A DNA stretch of 45,862 nucleotides from Thermodesulfovibrionales bacterium (GCA_035686305.1 DASRZP010000005.1:1-45862); one strand, 5' to 3'. Shown: positions 26,199-35,432, counted from the first letter of the stretch. The notes: generated from the letters alone by a model not told the origin. Program-made: numbers and translations.

Positions 26199-26300
26199 GT
26201 GTGGACAGCCCTGACGGAAGTTGTAGCCAGTGCGTTATTCATAATCTCAATCAAGATCTCGATCAAGCCGAACAGAAAGAGCCTGGTCCGCATTGGTTAG
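26199..26300 (+). CDS. Possible 33-aa hydrophobic leader ORF
   Basis: A GTG-initiated frame preceded by AGGAGG only 2 nt away, reading WTALTEVVASALFIISIKI and then a basic tail (33 aa). The hydrophobic stretch could cross a membrane. A second GTG two bases on opens a 45-codon frame (26201-26338) with better spacing but no recognisable character. Either or neither may be translated; both lie in the long ATPase leader. Confidence 0.25.
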   Translation: MWTALTEVVASALFIISIKISIKPNRKSLVRIG

Positions 26301-26400
26301 TCCATGCGGCCTCCGTGTTGAATCGTTCCATCCTCTGATCCTCTTTCGAGCGATTCGCCTCTGGCCGCCACGATCTTTGCGGTTGAAATGGAGGTGAATC

Positions 26401-26547
26401 ATGAAAGACCACAGCAGTATCCCTGCAATCCGGGTTATCCTCTTAACAAACGCAGAGCGCATACCTTCTGACAAGAACATTGTTGGCGCGGGTCAATTGA
26501 TCCATTTCGCCGATAAGGATTCTGAAAGAGGAGGCGATCATGTTTAA
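26401..26547 (+). CDS. 48-aa small ORF coupled to the MgtA-type ATPase
   Basis: ATG at 26401 has a strong GGAGGTGA site 4 nt upstream. The 48-aa product starts MKDHSSIPAIRVILLTNAER and has no recognised family. Its stop overlaps the first eight bases of the ATPase gene (ATGTTTAA), a classic coupling arrangement, and AGAGGAGG inside its end serves the ATPase start. It may be a regulatory leader peptide, comparable in position but not in sequence to mgtL of enteric bacteria, or a small subunit. Confidence 0.5.
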   Translation: MKDHSSIPAIRVILLTNAERIPSDKNIVGAGQLIHFADKDSERGGDHV

Positions 26548-29200
26548 GTTCCTCTACGACTTCTTTATGCCGTCGTGGATACGGAGTATGGCGAGTGCTC
26601 CTCACGCCCGCACCGAGGATGAGAAACGCCTTCTGGAAGTCTGCTCAGTGCCGGATGTTCAAGCTCTGCAAATGATGGGCAGCAATGATCGGGGGCTCAG
26701 CACGGAAGACGCGGAACAACTCCTCGAAAAATATGGGCGCAACGAAATTACCCAGGCGAGACGTCTCAATTTTCTTCAGGACGTACTACGGCGGCTCAAG
26801 AGCCCCCTCGTAGTCCAGCTTCTCGTGATAGCGGTCTTCTCCGGCATAATCGGAGAGCTCAAGTCGGCGATTATCGTGAGTTTTATGATCGTGCTGAGCG
26901 TTGGGTTGTCGTATGTGCTTGACCGGCGTTCAAGCCGGGCTGTCGAAGCTCTGGGCAAGAGAGTGCAATCCCGTGCCGTAGTCTTGAGAGATGGCAAGGA
27001 GACAGAGCTTCCCCTGGCTGAACTGGTTCCCGGCGACATCGTACTCCTTCAGGCCGGCTCAATCGTCCCCGCAGACCTCAGGCTTCTCTCAGCGAGAGAT
27101 TTCTTCGTCAGCCAGGCAACACTAACGGGCGAGTCCATGCCGGTGGAAAAGAACGCGGAAGTCTCCGGCAATGGCGGACGGCCGTTGCTTGAGTTCGGTA
27201 ATGCCTGTTTCCAAGGAACAAGCGTCGGCAGCGGGACGGCCCGAGGCATTGTGGTAAACACGGGGGGACGGACATTTTTCGGGGCCATTGCCGAACGGCT
27301 TTCTGACAGGGCCACAGAGACCAGCTTCGATCTTGGTGTGCGCTCCTTCACCTGGCTCATGATCAGGTTCATGATAATTATGGTCTCCTGCTGCTTTATG
27401 ATCGTTGGCCTCACAAAGGGGAATTGGCTCGAGGCGCTTCTCTTCGGCGTAGCGGTTGCTGTGGGATTGACCCCTGAAATGCTGCCGATGATCGTGACGG
27501 TGAACCTCGCCAAGGGCGCCATATCGATGTCCCGAAAAAAGGTCATTGTAAAGAGACTCTCCGCCATCCAGAACTTCGGCGCCATCGACATCCTCTGCAC
27601 TGACAAGACCGGGACCCTCACCCAGGACCGCGTCATCCTGAAGAAACACGTTGATGTGACCGGAGAGGAGAGCGGAAGCGTCCTGCGTTACGGTTACCTG
27701 AACAGTTATTACCAGACAGGACTCCGCAACCTCCTCGACAGGGCTGTCCTTGAACATACTGAATTCGAGGTGGAACGAACCTGCCGTCTTGTGGATGAAC
27801 TTCCCTTTGATTTTCAGCGCAGGCGCATGTCCGTGGTGGTCGAGTTTGAGGGAGACCATGTCCTGATATGCAAGGGTGCGGTCGAAGAGGTTTACGCCTG
27901 CTGCAAGCACTACCAGTTGGACGGAGAGATTTATCCTCTGATCGACATGATCAGGGACGATCTTTTTGAAGAGGTCGCCCGTCTCAACAACGAAGGCTAC
28001 CGATGCCTCGCCATAGCCTACCGGGAGTTTCTCCGGGAACAGGCGCGATTCACCGTCCAGGATGAATCTGCCCTGATCCTCCTTGGGTATATCGCCTTCC
28101 TCGATCCCCCCAAGGACTCGGCCGCCAGGGCCGTTACATTGCTGCAGGATACGGGGGTGCAGGTTAAGATCCTGACCGGCGATAACGCTCTTGTGACCGG
28201 CAAGATATGCCGCGACGTGGGCCTGAAGGTCCATCGCATAGTCAGCGGTGAGGATCTCGATCGCATGAGCCAGGAGGAGTTTGCTAAGTCCGTCATCGAG
28301 GCGAATGTGATGGTAAAGCTCTCGCCGCTCCAAAAGGAACGGGTGATCGAGTCGTTGCGCCAAGCCGGCCACGTCGTCGGATACATGGGTGACGGCATCA
28401 ACGACGCTCCCGCACTGCGCGCTGCCGACGTAGGAATTTCGGTGGATTCGGCCGTTGATGTGGCAAAGGAGTCTGCCGACATCGTGCTTCTGGAAATGAG
28501 TCTCCTGGTCCTTGAAGACGGCATTCTGGAGGGACGAAAGGTCTTCTCCAATATCATCAAATACATCCGGATGGGGGCGAGTTCAAATTTCGGCAATATG
28601 TTCAGCGTGCTGGGGGCCAGCTATCTTTTGCCCTTCCTGCCGATGCAGCCCGTCCAGATTCTTCTGAACAACCTCCTCTATGACTTCTCCCAGACCGGCA
28701 TCCCCACCGACCATGTGGATGAGGAGCAGATTGCTCGGCCTCGCAAATGGGATATAGGCAACATAAAGTGGTTCATGATCTTTATCGGTCCGTTGAGCTC
28801 GATCTTTGATTATGCGACTTTCGCCCTCATGTGGTTCGTCTTCAATAGCCGGGCCTTTCTCGATGTTGCCGAGGGGCAGGCTGGACGGGAGGTTCATGCG
28901 CAGCTGTTCCAGACCGGGTGGTTCGTAGAATCCCTGTTGACGCAGACGCTCATCGTCCACATCATCCGTACCAAGCGCCTGCCCTTCATTCAGAGCCGCG
29001 CATCTCTTCCGATGACGATGACGACCCTCGTTGTCATGGCTGTCGGCGCCTGGCTGCCCTATTCTCCCTTCGCCTCAACATTAGGCTTTGTTCAGCTGCC
29101 GCTCAGTTACTGGGGATGGATCGCAGCCTTCTTGCTGATGTATAGTGTACTGACACATACCGTGAAGAAATGGTTCTTCAAGACATTCGGAGGTGAATGA
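26540..29200 (+). CDS. mgtA: MgtA-type magnesium-importing P-type ATPase
   Basis: 886 aa. The P-type signature is complete: actuator TGES (196-199), phosphorylation site Asp355 in DKTGTLT, TGDN and GDGINDAPAL (about 618-627). The segment VAVGLTPEMLPMIV followed by KGAISMSRKKVIVK and QNFGAIDIL is characteristic of MgtA/MgtB (P3B) Mg2+ importers. Ten membrane segments are expected (two N-terminal, then M3-M4 near 270-325 and six at the C-terminus). It follows a long leader with small ORFs and overlaps the stop-start region of a PtsN-like gene, which likely modulates it. Confidence 0.93.
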   Translation: MFKFLYDFFMPSWIRSMASAPHARTEDEKRLLEVCSVPDVQALQMMGSNDRGLSTEDAEQLLEKYGRNEITQARRLNFLQDVLRRLKSPLVVQLLVIAVFSGIIGELKSAIIVSFMIVLSVGLSYVLDRRSSRAVEALGKRVQSRAVVLRDGKETELPLAELVPGDIVLLQAGSIVPADLRLLSARDFFVSQATLTGESMPVEKNAEVSGNGGRPLLEFGNACFQGTSVGSGTARGIVVNTGGRTFFGAIAERLSDRATETSFDLGVRSFTWLMIRFMIIMVSCCFMIVGLTKGNWLEALLFGVAVAVGLTPEMLPMIVTVNLAKGAISMSRKKVIVKRLSAIQNFGAIDILCTDKTGTLTQDRVILKKHVDVTGEESGSVLRYGYLNSYYQTGLRNLLDRAVLEHTEFEVERTCRLVDELPFDFQRRRMSVVVEFEGDHVLICKGAVEEVYACCKHYQLDGEIYPLIDMIRDDLFEEVARLNNEGYRCLAIAYREFLREQARFTVQDESALILLGYIAFLDPPKDSAARAVTLLQDTGVQVKILTGDNALVTGKICRDVGLKVHRIVSGEDLDRMSQEEFAKSVIEANVMVKLSPLQKERVIESLRQAGHVVGYMGDGINDAPALRAADVGISVDSAVDVAKESADIVLLEMSLLVLEDGILEGRKVFSNIIKYIRMGASSNFGNMFSVLGASYLLPFLPMQPVQILLNNLLYDFSQTGIPTDHVDEEQIARPRKWDIGNIKWFMIFIGPLSSIFDYATFALMWFVFNSRAFLDVAEGQAGREVHAQLFQTGWFVESLLTQTLIVHIIRTKRLPFIQSRASLPMTMTTLVVMAVGAWLPYSPFASTLGFVQLPLSYWGWIAAFLLMYSVLTHTVKKWFFKTFGGE

Positions 29201-29201
29201 G

Positions 29202-29993
29202 ATGCTGCATACTATTCTTCAGGCCTTGGAAGACGGCCGCGTCATCGAGCTCCCTGACAATGACAAGAAAGATGCCTTTACGGTCCTGGCAAGCCTTCTG
29301 GAAGCGGTCCCCTCAGTGCCTGCAGGGACTGACATCGTCGGCGCCGTGCTGTCCCGTGAGAGTGTCTCCAACACATCTCTGGGAAATGGCTGGGCCTGCC
29401 CCCATGCCCCGGTCACCTTTGATGGTGAATTACTCTGTTCGATAGGCTGGAGTCCCGCCGGTATAGATTATGGCAAACCTGGTGAGCCATCGGTGCGGCT
29501 GATCATAATGTTCCTCGTTCCTGATAACCAGAGGAGCCCCTATCTGAAAGAGGTTTCGACGCTTGTCAAAGTGCTGGGCAAGCATGGGGAATGCAGGGAT
29601 CTTGAGCAGATAGAGGATCTGAATGCCGTTCGTCTGAGGCTGCTGGACATGGCGCATTTTGCCATGGAGGATGCAGGACCCGATACTCGTGCGAGAATGA
29701 TTCAGTTGAAGGCGCGCGCCGTCGTGGCTCCTGTGACTATTCCGGAGTTGGAAAACATGATCATCGAGCCCCTTATGATTATCGCCGGCCCCGGAATCAA
29801 GACTGTGGTTCTTACCCAGAACCGCGAATTGGCCGACCTCACAAAAGACGACGAAACACTTGGTGCAGCCATTACCGATAAGAGCTGGCACGAATTGAAG
29901 GGATGGCGTATTGTGCGCCGGGGCAGTACCAACTATCAGGGAGACAGAGTTGTGTATGACTGCTTCGCCATACAGCCGGCAAAGAAGGAATAA
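29202..29993 (+). CDS. PtsN-like EIIA-domain protein coupled to the MgtA-type ATPase
   Basis: 263 aa. Residues 1 to about 155 resemble PTS EIIA type-2 (PtsN, nitrogen-related) domains, with the phosphorylatable His68 in GNGWACPHA and the later segment VRLIIMFLVPDNQRSPYLKEVSTLVKVL. Residues 160-263 form an additional domain (IPELENMIIEPLMIIAGPGI..) that I do not recognise. ATG at 29202 has GGAGGTGA 5 nt upstream, and the ATPase stop is 1 nt before it. The frame also opens at a GTG at 29193. PtsN-type proteins regulate K+ transport by direct contact in enteric bacteria; control of Mg2+ uptake here is inferred from coupling. Confidence 0.8.
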   Translation: MLHTILQALEDGRVIELPDNDKKDAFTVLASLLEAVPSVPAGTDIVGAVLSRESVSNTSLGNGWACPHAPVTFDGELLCSIGWSPAGIDYGKPGEPSVRLIIMFLVPDNQRSPYLKEVSTLVKVLGKHGECRDLEQIEDLNAVRLRLLDMAHFAMEDAGPDTRARMIQLKARAVVAPVTIPELENMIIEPLMIIAGPGIKTVVLTQNRELADLTKDDETLGAAITDKSWHELKGWRIVRRGSTNYQGDRVVYDCFAIQPAKKE

Positions 29994-30285
29994 TTGCGAT
30001 GCCGCACGATTCTTTTGGCCTCATGCATATCCTGATTTCGAGTTTTCCTTTTCTTATGAGCTCTATGAACTTCGAGACCCCTTCTTCGACTTTTGGCTTA
30101 TCAGGAGAGTCTTCACGTCATCCTTCGCCTCACGAGGGGAGGGACAGGCGTAAGGGGAGTTGCTTTTCATCGTAAGCCTTCTTTCGTTTGTTGCTCATTC
30201 CCTCATCCAGAATACTGTTCCCTTTCCTCCGTTCGTAGAAATGGGGTAACGTTTTCACAGGAATTACGGTACAATATGGTCACTT
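29994..30285. other. Intergenic stretch without recognisable gene
   Basis: No supported gene or clear terminator. A TACAAT box (30270-30275) near the end, with a poor -35, may be the promoter of the following operon. It is preceded by GTTTTCACAGG. Confidence 0.4.
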
Positions 30286-30345
30286 ATGAAAAAGTCTAAC
30301 CACGCCTTCTCGGCTCATGCAGAAGTCAAGGAAAAGCAACGTTGA
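30286..30345 (+). CDS. Possible 19-aa leader ORF before the radical SAM gene
   Basis: ATG at 30286 opens 19 codons (MKKSNHAFSAHAEVKEKQR) whose TGA overlaps the TTG start of the radical SAM gene (TTGA). There is no good ribosome site for it. It may be a coupling leader or chance. Confidence 0.3.
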   Translation: MKKSNHAFSAHAEVKEKQR

Positions 30346-31433
30346 TCCGAGAAAGTGTGTTCAATCGTCTTCATAGGCTGTTTCCCCACCGATTACGGAA
30401 CCTGCGTTGCGACAGGTTGAGACAAATCGATATAGAGCTGAGCAACCGTTGTAATCTACGCTGCAGGATGTGCTGGTTTCATGGAGAAAAGGGCATTGGC
30501 GACCGGTATGAAGGCTGCGAACTCACAACGCGTGAGGTCTTTGGCGTAGTCGATGACATCGGAAAATATACCTCCAGTATATATATAGGCGGATCTGAAC
30601 CGTTCATACGAGAAGATTTTATGGAGATCCTCAGACACATGAAGAGTAAGAACCTTGCGGTCTCCTTTACTACCAATGGAACGTTGTTGGATTCGGGAAA
30701 GATAGAAACGCTTGTTGCCCTTGGCGTTGATGCTGTCTATTTCTCAATAGACGGCAATGAAGAGCTGCACGACCGCGTGCGGGGGAGAGGCGTCTTTCAT
30801 CAGGTAACCCAGAGCGTACGAAAACTTTCCGGAATAAAAAAGAGAAGAATGGGTGTGAAACCCCTTATTATAGTGAATATTGCGGTAAGGTCCGATCTGA
30901 TCGGTCATGTGAAGGAGTCGATGGATGCAATAAGGAACGCAACAGATGACGGTGCTGATCTTTACCGGCTTCATCATCTTTGGTATGCTACGCCAAGCGA
31001 GCTGTCTCGACATCAGTCAGCGGTCACGGAGAAACTGAGCCGATGTGCAGTAGGCGCTGCTAGTCACGTAATCCCCGGTTCTTTTGTGCTTGATCCGGCG
31101 AGATTAGCCGCGGAAATTATGGACGTAAGCAGGTTACCGAAGGTAAGGAGTTATCCTGATTTATCATATACTCAAATCATAAAGTATTATTCGAAAAGCC
31201 CGACCGTGAGAAAGAGATGTATTGCTTCGTTCTTTGCTGCCGTTATCAAACCGAACGGCGACGTAACGTTTTGTCCTGACGAATGGATTGACGACTATAT
31301 TCTCGGCAACATTCTCAATGATAGTTTTCATAATATATGGAACAGCGAAGAGGCACACAAATTTCGCAGGGTGTTATTGCGGGAGAAACATTTTCCAGGC
31401 TGTCAGAGATGCGGCTGGATGTACTCTTACTGA
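30342..31433 (+). CDS. Radical SAM/SPASM-domain protein
   Basis: 363 aa. The radical SAM cluster motif is CNLRCRMC (about residues 37-44, Cx3Cx2C), followed by GGSEPF and FTTNGTLL segments. The C-terminal part (from CIASFFAAVIKPNGDVTFCPDE to CQRCGWMY) is a SPASM-type auxiliary-cluster domain with at least four Cys. Proteins of this build modify peptides or carbohydrates; here the partners are an AlkP-superfamily protein and glycosyltransferases, suggesting a sugar or glycolipid substrate (inference). Start is TTG at 30342, preceded by AAGGAAAAG. Base composition is slightly more AT-rich than the dsr region. Confidence 0.85.
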   Translation: MIRESVFNRLHRLFPHRLRNLRCDRLRQIDIELSNRCNLRCRMCWFHGEKGIGDRYEGCELTTREVFGVVDDIGKYTSSIYIGGSEPFIREDFMEILRHMKSKNLAVSFTTNGTLLDSGKIETLVALGVDAVYFSIDGNEELHDRVRGRGVFHQVTQSVRKLSGIKKRRMGVKPLIIVNIAVRSDLIGHVKESMDAIRNATDDGADLYRLHHLWYATPSELSRHQSAVTEKLSRCAVGAASHVIPGSFVLDPARLAAEIMDVSRLPKVRSYPDLSYTQIIKYYSKSPTVRKRCIASFFAAVIKPNGDVTFCPDEWIDDYILGNILNDSFHNIWNSEEAHKFRRVLLREKHFPGCQRCGWMYSY

Positions 31434-31474
31434 CAGCAGGCATCTGTTTGCGACAGGGTCAAAGGAGGGCTTGA

Positions 31475-33079
31475 GTGGCTTCACCCGCGAAAGTGCTCTT
31501 CCTGGCTATGGATGCTGGGGATAAGTCTCTCATAGAATCCTGGGCCGCTGCCGGGACATTACCTGCCCTTCGTGCGTTGCTTGCCGAAGGGTTGGTCGGA
31601 AATACCATAAGCCTGGAAGGGTTCTTTGAAGGAGCAACGTGGCCGTCTTTTGTTACCGGAGTGACACCCGGCCATCACGGCTTCCATAGGATGATTCAAT
31701 TGAATCCGGGAACCTATGAGTTCCACCGGTGCTTCACCGGCGAGTTTATAAAGCCTGAGCCCTTCTGGAATTACCTTAGCCGCGCCGGACGAAAAGTCGC
31801 CATACTTGACATCCCTCTGTCCGGGATCTCCCGCGAAATCAATGGTATTCAGATGGTGGAATGGGGCTCTCATGATCGCAATTATGGATTGTGCACCTGG
31901 CCGGAGAAACTGAAGAAGGAGGTGCTGACTCGGTTCGGCCGGCACCCGTTACGAAAGTCGTGCGACTCCTATGCACGGACTCCGGAAGAGGTTTGCAGAT
32001 TCAGAGACCTTCTCATTCAGGGCGCACAGAAAAAGGCGGAACTGACCAAGTATTATCTGAATAATGGTGGTTGGGACTTCTTTGCTCAGGTCTTTTCCGA
32101 GAGCCATTGCGTTGGTCATCAATGCTGGCATCTCCATGATCCGAATCATCCAGATTATGATCCTGAGATTGTTGCTATAACAGGCGATCCCATCCTCGAT
32201 GTTTATAGGGCTATCGATGCTGCGATCGGAGATATCCTGACGCACATCGACGACGACACCATGGTTGTCTTCCTTGCAAGTCATGGCATGGCCCACAATA
32301 TTGGCGCACCCTTTCTCCTCAGAGATATTTTGGTCCGCTTGCAGGTAGCGGAGGCTTGTTCTTCTAAGATCCCCATGGGAAGGTCACCCGACATTCTTGA
32401 CAGATTGGACGCTCTCTTTGCCTGGAGTTGGAAATATACTCCGGAGGGGATCAAACAAAGGCTCAAGCCCGTTGCTGATCGTTTTTATGATTGGATTCAC
32501 CGTGGCCATGTCCACGTTCCTTCTTCGGTATTACATATAGATCTGAGAAAAAGTAAGTGCTTCCCGTTGGACAACGGGGGACCAGTCGGCGGTATTCGCA
32601 TCAATGTGGCAGGCAGAGAGCCTGATGGCGTCATCAAGCGAGGAGCGGAAATGGATATGTTCTGTGATGATCTGACTAAAGCGTTGTTAACCATTGTTGA
32701 CTACGATACGGGAATCCCTATGATAAAGAGTGTAAGAAGAACAGACACCTTGTACCAGGGAGAGTGCCTCGATCACCTGCCCGATCTCCTGGTAGAGTGG
32801 AGCGATAAGAAATTGTTGGGCAGCGGGGGCAAAGGGAATGTCGACAGGAGCAAACTGACGCTCACTTCCGAAGGGACAGGGATAATTGAGGGAGTCAATC
32901 ACGACTGCCGAAGCGGTGATCATAGACCCGATGGTCTCTTTATCGTTCTTGGACCGGGGATAAGGGCAGGTCGACTGGAAAGAACGGTTTCTCTCATGGA
33001 TTTTGCGCCTACGTTCAGCAGCTTCTTTGGTGTCACCTTGCCACAAGTCGACGGTGAACCGATGAACGAAATCTTGTAG
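31475..33079 (+). CDS. AlkP-superfamily phosphohydrolase/phosphodiesterase-like protein
   Basis: 534 aa of the predicted AlkP-superfamily phosphohydrolase/phosphomutase type (COG3379-like). Metal-binding Asp13 (LFLAMDAGD) and the nucleophile Thr55 (GATWPSF) are present, and HRPDGLFIVLGPG near the C-terminus supplies the last His. Two Asp usually found in ExDxxxH and SDHG are changed: H211 in SESHCVGH and S269 in ASHGMA. Metal binding may thus be altered. Start is GTG at 31475 with GGAGGG 7 nt upstream. The gene lies 41 nt after the radical SAM gene. A role in cleaving or transferring a phosphate group on a surface glycan is inferred. Confidence 0.82.
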   Translation: MASPAKVLFLAMDAGDKSLIESWAAAGTLPALRALLAEGLVGNTISLEGFFEGATWPSFVTGVTPGHHGFHRMIQLNPGTYEFHRCFTGEFIKPEPFWNYLSRAGRKVAILDIPLSGISREINGIQMVEWGSHDRNYGLCTWPEKLKKEVLTRFGRHPLRKSCDSYARTPEEVCRFRDLLIQGAQKKAELTKYYLNNGGWDFFAQVFSESHCVGHQCWHLHDPNHPDYDPEIVAITGDPILDVYRAIDAAIGDILTHIDDDTMVVFLASHGMAHNIGAPFLLRDILVRLQVAEACSSKIPMGRSPDILDRLDALFAWSWKYTPEGIKQRLKPVADRFYDWIHRGHVHVPSSVLHIDLRKSKCFPLDNGGPVGGIRINVAGREPDGVIKRGAEMDMFCDDLTKALLTIVDYDTGIPMIKSVRRTDTLYQGECLDHLPDLLVEWSDKKLLGSGGKGNVDRSKLTLTSEGTGIIEGVNHDCRSGDHRPDGLFIVLGPGIRAGRLERTVSLMDFAPTFSSFFGVTLPQVDGEPMNEIL

Positions 33080-33137
33080 TCATGCTCGATCGTGAAATCC
33101 CTATCCTGGCAGGCACGGTCATACCGGAACTAGCCCT

Positions 33138-34259
33138 ATGACTCATAAGCCTTCTGTAAGCATCGTATCATCTGTTTTCAACAATCGTCCCTATATCGGA
33201 CAGACCATCCAGAGCGTCCTGAATCAGACGTATGAAGATTGGGAGTGGGTCATTGTAGACGACGGGTCGACAGACGGTACGGGTGATATCATCCGGGGCG
33301 TTAACGATAAGAGGATACGGTATATTTTCCAGGAACACGCTGCATCACGGCATCTTGCGAAGAATTTCAATAGGGCCCTCATGATGTGTAACGGCGACCT
33401 CATTGCCTTAATCGATGGCGATGATTACTGGCCACATGACAAGCTTCAGATACAGGTAGAGAGTTTTGATGACCCGTCCGTTATCCTCAGTTACGGCGAA
33501 TCGTATCTCGTGGACCATGGAGGAAAGAAGATAGGCTTCGTCGGTATTCCGGAAGATCTCAGCTCAGCCAATAATAACCCGAAAGGGTCTGCTTTGAAGA
33601 TCCTGTTGGTCGAAAAGTCTTGCTTCATCGTCAACCCAACAGTCATGATGAGAAAAAATGCTCTCCTGAGAATTGGTGGTTTTCTGGAAGTGAAAGGAAT
33701 GGGACAAGATTTTCCAACGTGGGTCAGACTTGCGCTGGAAGGCACGTTCTCAGCAGTCCCCCGTTGTCTTGGATACTACAGAAAGCATGCCTCCTCGACG
33801 TCCTTTGTGCAGAATCGGGAAGTAGCTTTTAGCGATGAGATCAGGTTTCTCGAACACTTTCTTCTTGAGTTTCGGGTTAAAATGGCCGGCCTTAGTCTTT
33901 CTCATGACAGAGGAGAACTCAGGGAACACTGGGAAGACATGAGAAGGCATATCCCTTACAGCAGCGCCCTGTATCTGCTCATGTTCCGATGCTTTGAGGA
34001 TGCTCGATCGGAATTCAGAAAATTCCTGACAAAGGCACCCTCAGCCAAGAATAACCTCATCTATTCCCTCGTCGTCCTTTCATCATGGTTGAGAACTGAT
34101 CTCGTCAATCCAGTCGCCTTCTTTAAGGAGAAAGTGAAATCTCTCAAAAAACGTCGGCCTTATCATGCAAACCGGCTGCATGAGGCACAGTTTCGAGGAG
34201 ACCGAAAGAATCATCGGGAAAATATGGACGCATCAGGACATTCATGGTTGAAAAGGTGA
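33138..34259 (+). CDS. Glycosyltransferase family 2
   Basis: 373 aa with a GT-A fold: VSIVSSVFNNRPYIGQTIQSV (residues 6-26), then VIVDDGSTDGT and the metal-binding ALIDGDDYW (near 95). The C-terminal third is helical and lacks membrane segments. It transfers a sugar from a nucleotide donor to a glycan or lipid acceptor on the cytoplasmic side. It overlaps the GT4 gene by 16 nt, so both are one transcription unit. Donor and acceptor cannot be told from sequence. Confidence 0.92.
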   Translation: MTHKPSVSIVSSVFNNRPYIGQTIQSVLNQTYEDWEWVIVDDGSTDGTGDIIRGVNDKRIRYIFQEHAASRHLAKNFNRALMMCNGDLIALIDGDDYWPHDKLQIQVESFDDPSVILSYGESYLVDHGGKKIGFVGIPEDLSSANNNPKGSALKILLVEKSCFIVNPTVMMRKNALLRIGGFLEVKGMGQDFPTWVRLALEGTFSAVPRCLGYYRKHASSTSFVQNREVAFSDEIRFLEHFLLEFRVKMAGLSLSHDRGELREHWEDMRRHIPYSSALYLLMFRCFEDARSEFRKFLTKAPSAKNNLIYSLVVLSSWLRTDLVNPVAFFKEKVKSLKKRRPYHANRLHEAQFRGDRKNHRENMDASGHSWLKR

Positions 34260-35386
34260 AGGCCCTCTTTTTTATACCCTCGCTGGAAGGTGGTGGTGCC
34301 GAGCGGGCCATGTCAGAGATTCTCCATCATATGAATAAAGAGAAAATCGAGGCCGTACTCATTCTGTTGTACCCCTGTGACAGTTCTCCTTACAGGGACT
34401 ACTTACCTCGAGGCTTGAAGATCATCGTGGTAGAGAGGGCGTCTGATAATGTCCTTCAGAAGATCAAACAGTATGCTGCGTTCTTGAAGATTGTCTACGA
34501 CGAGAAGCCACACGTCGTCATGAGCATGTTAACCTACAGTAATATCATGGCTATTTCCGCGAAACTCCTCTTCGGAGGAAAGATCATCATCGGCGAGCAC
34601 AACACACTGAGTGAGATAACGAAGACAAAGGAAGGAAGGCAGATGCTGTGGTTTTCTACAGCCCATCTGGTCAAAATATTTTATCGATTTGCGGATAAAA
34701 TCATTGCGGTGTCGGGAGGAGTTAAGACGGATCTCGTTGAGAAATTTAGGATAGCGCCTCATAATATCAGGGTTATCCATAATCCGATAGACCTGAAGCG
34801 CATCCCTGCGTTATGCGGCTGCCCTGGAGAACACCGTTTTTTTAGGGAGGAAGTTCCGATCATCGTATCTGTCGGTAGATTAGTTCCACAAAAAGGGTAC
34901 GATGTTCTCCTTAAGTCCTTCAGCATGGTTGTCAAAGAGATGGATGCGAGACTCATGATCTTGGGTGAAGGCCCCGAAAAGGAATCACTATCAAGGCTGG
35001 CTAATGATCTGGCAATAGGAGAAAAGGTGTCTTTCGTAGGATTTCTGAATAACCCCTTTGCCTTCATATCCAAGGCTGATGTCTTTGTCCTTTCGTCCCA
35101 TTATGAGGGGTTGCCGACGGTCATCTTGGAAGCGATGGCATGCGGAATACCTGTTGTTTCCACAGATTGCAAATATGGACCCAGAGAGATCCTGGAAAAT
35201 GGTCACTATGGCCTGCTCGTCCCCACAGGAGATGCCGATGCCCTTTCACGTGAGATCGTGAGCTTACTGAAAAACAGGGTGCTGAGAGAAAGGTTGTCCA
35301 GATTGGGAAAGGAACGGATAAAGGATTTCTCGCCTGAAAGAATCATACAACAATATGAGGATATAATTTACGGTTGTTGTACTTGA
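34244..35386 (+). CDS. Glycosyltransferase family 4
   Basis: 380 aa with the GT-B fold. The N-terminal domain begins FFIPSLEGGGAERAMSEI. The C-terminal domain (from about residue 205) has SVGRLVPQKGYDVLLKSF and the donor-site EGLPTVILEAMACGIPVVSTD with the E-x7-E pattern. Retaining transfer from a nucleotide sugar is expected. The ATG at 34244 lies inside the GT2 gene. A possible terminator hairpin follows at 35433-35456. It closes the radical SAM, phosphohydrolase, GT2, GT4 operon. Confidence 0.93.
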   Translation: MVEKVKALFFIPSLEGGGAERAMSEILHHMNKEKIEAVLILLYPCDSSPYRDYLPRGLKIIVVERASDNVLQKIKQYAAFLKIVYDEKPHVVMSMLTYSNIMAISAKLLFGGKIIIGEHNTLSEITKTKEGRQMLWFSTAHLVKIFYRFADKIIAVSGGVKTDLVEKFRIAPHNIRVIHNPIDLKRIPALCGCPGEHRFFREEVPIIVSVGRLVPQKGYDVLLKSFSMVVKEMDARLMILGEGPEKESLSRLANDLAIGEKVSFVGFLNNPFAFISKADVFVLSSHYEGLPTVILEAMACGIPVVSTDCKYGPREILENGHYGLLVPTGDADALSREIVSLLKNRVLRERLSRLGKERIKDFSPERIIQQYEDIIYGCCT

Positions 35387-35432
35387 TAGATCATCGAGCA
35401 GACCGGTGTTATTTGACAGAGACTTAAACCGC

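Noticed and set aside
27122-28372. 416-codon open frame on the minus strand
   Set aside because: It is antisense to the core of the MgtA-type ATPase, which has every P-type motif. The frame is a shadow with His/Asp-rich, non-family protein.
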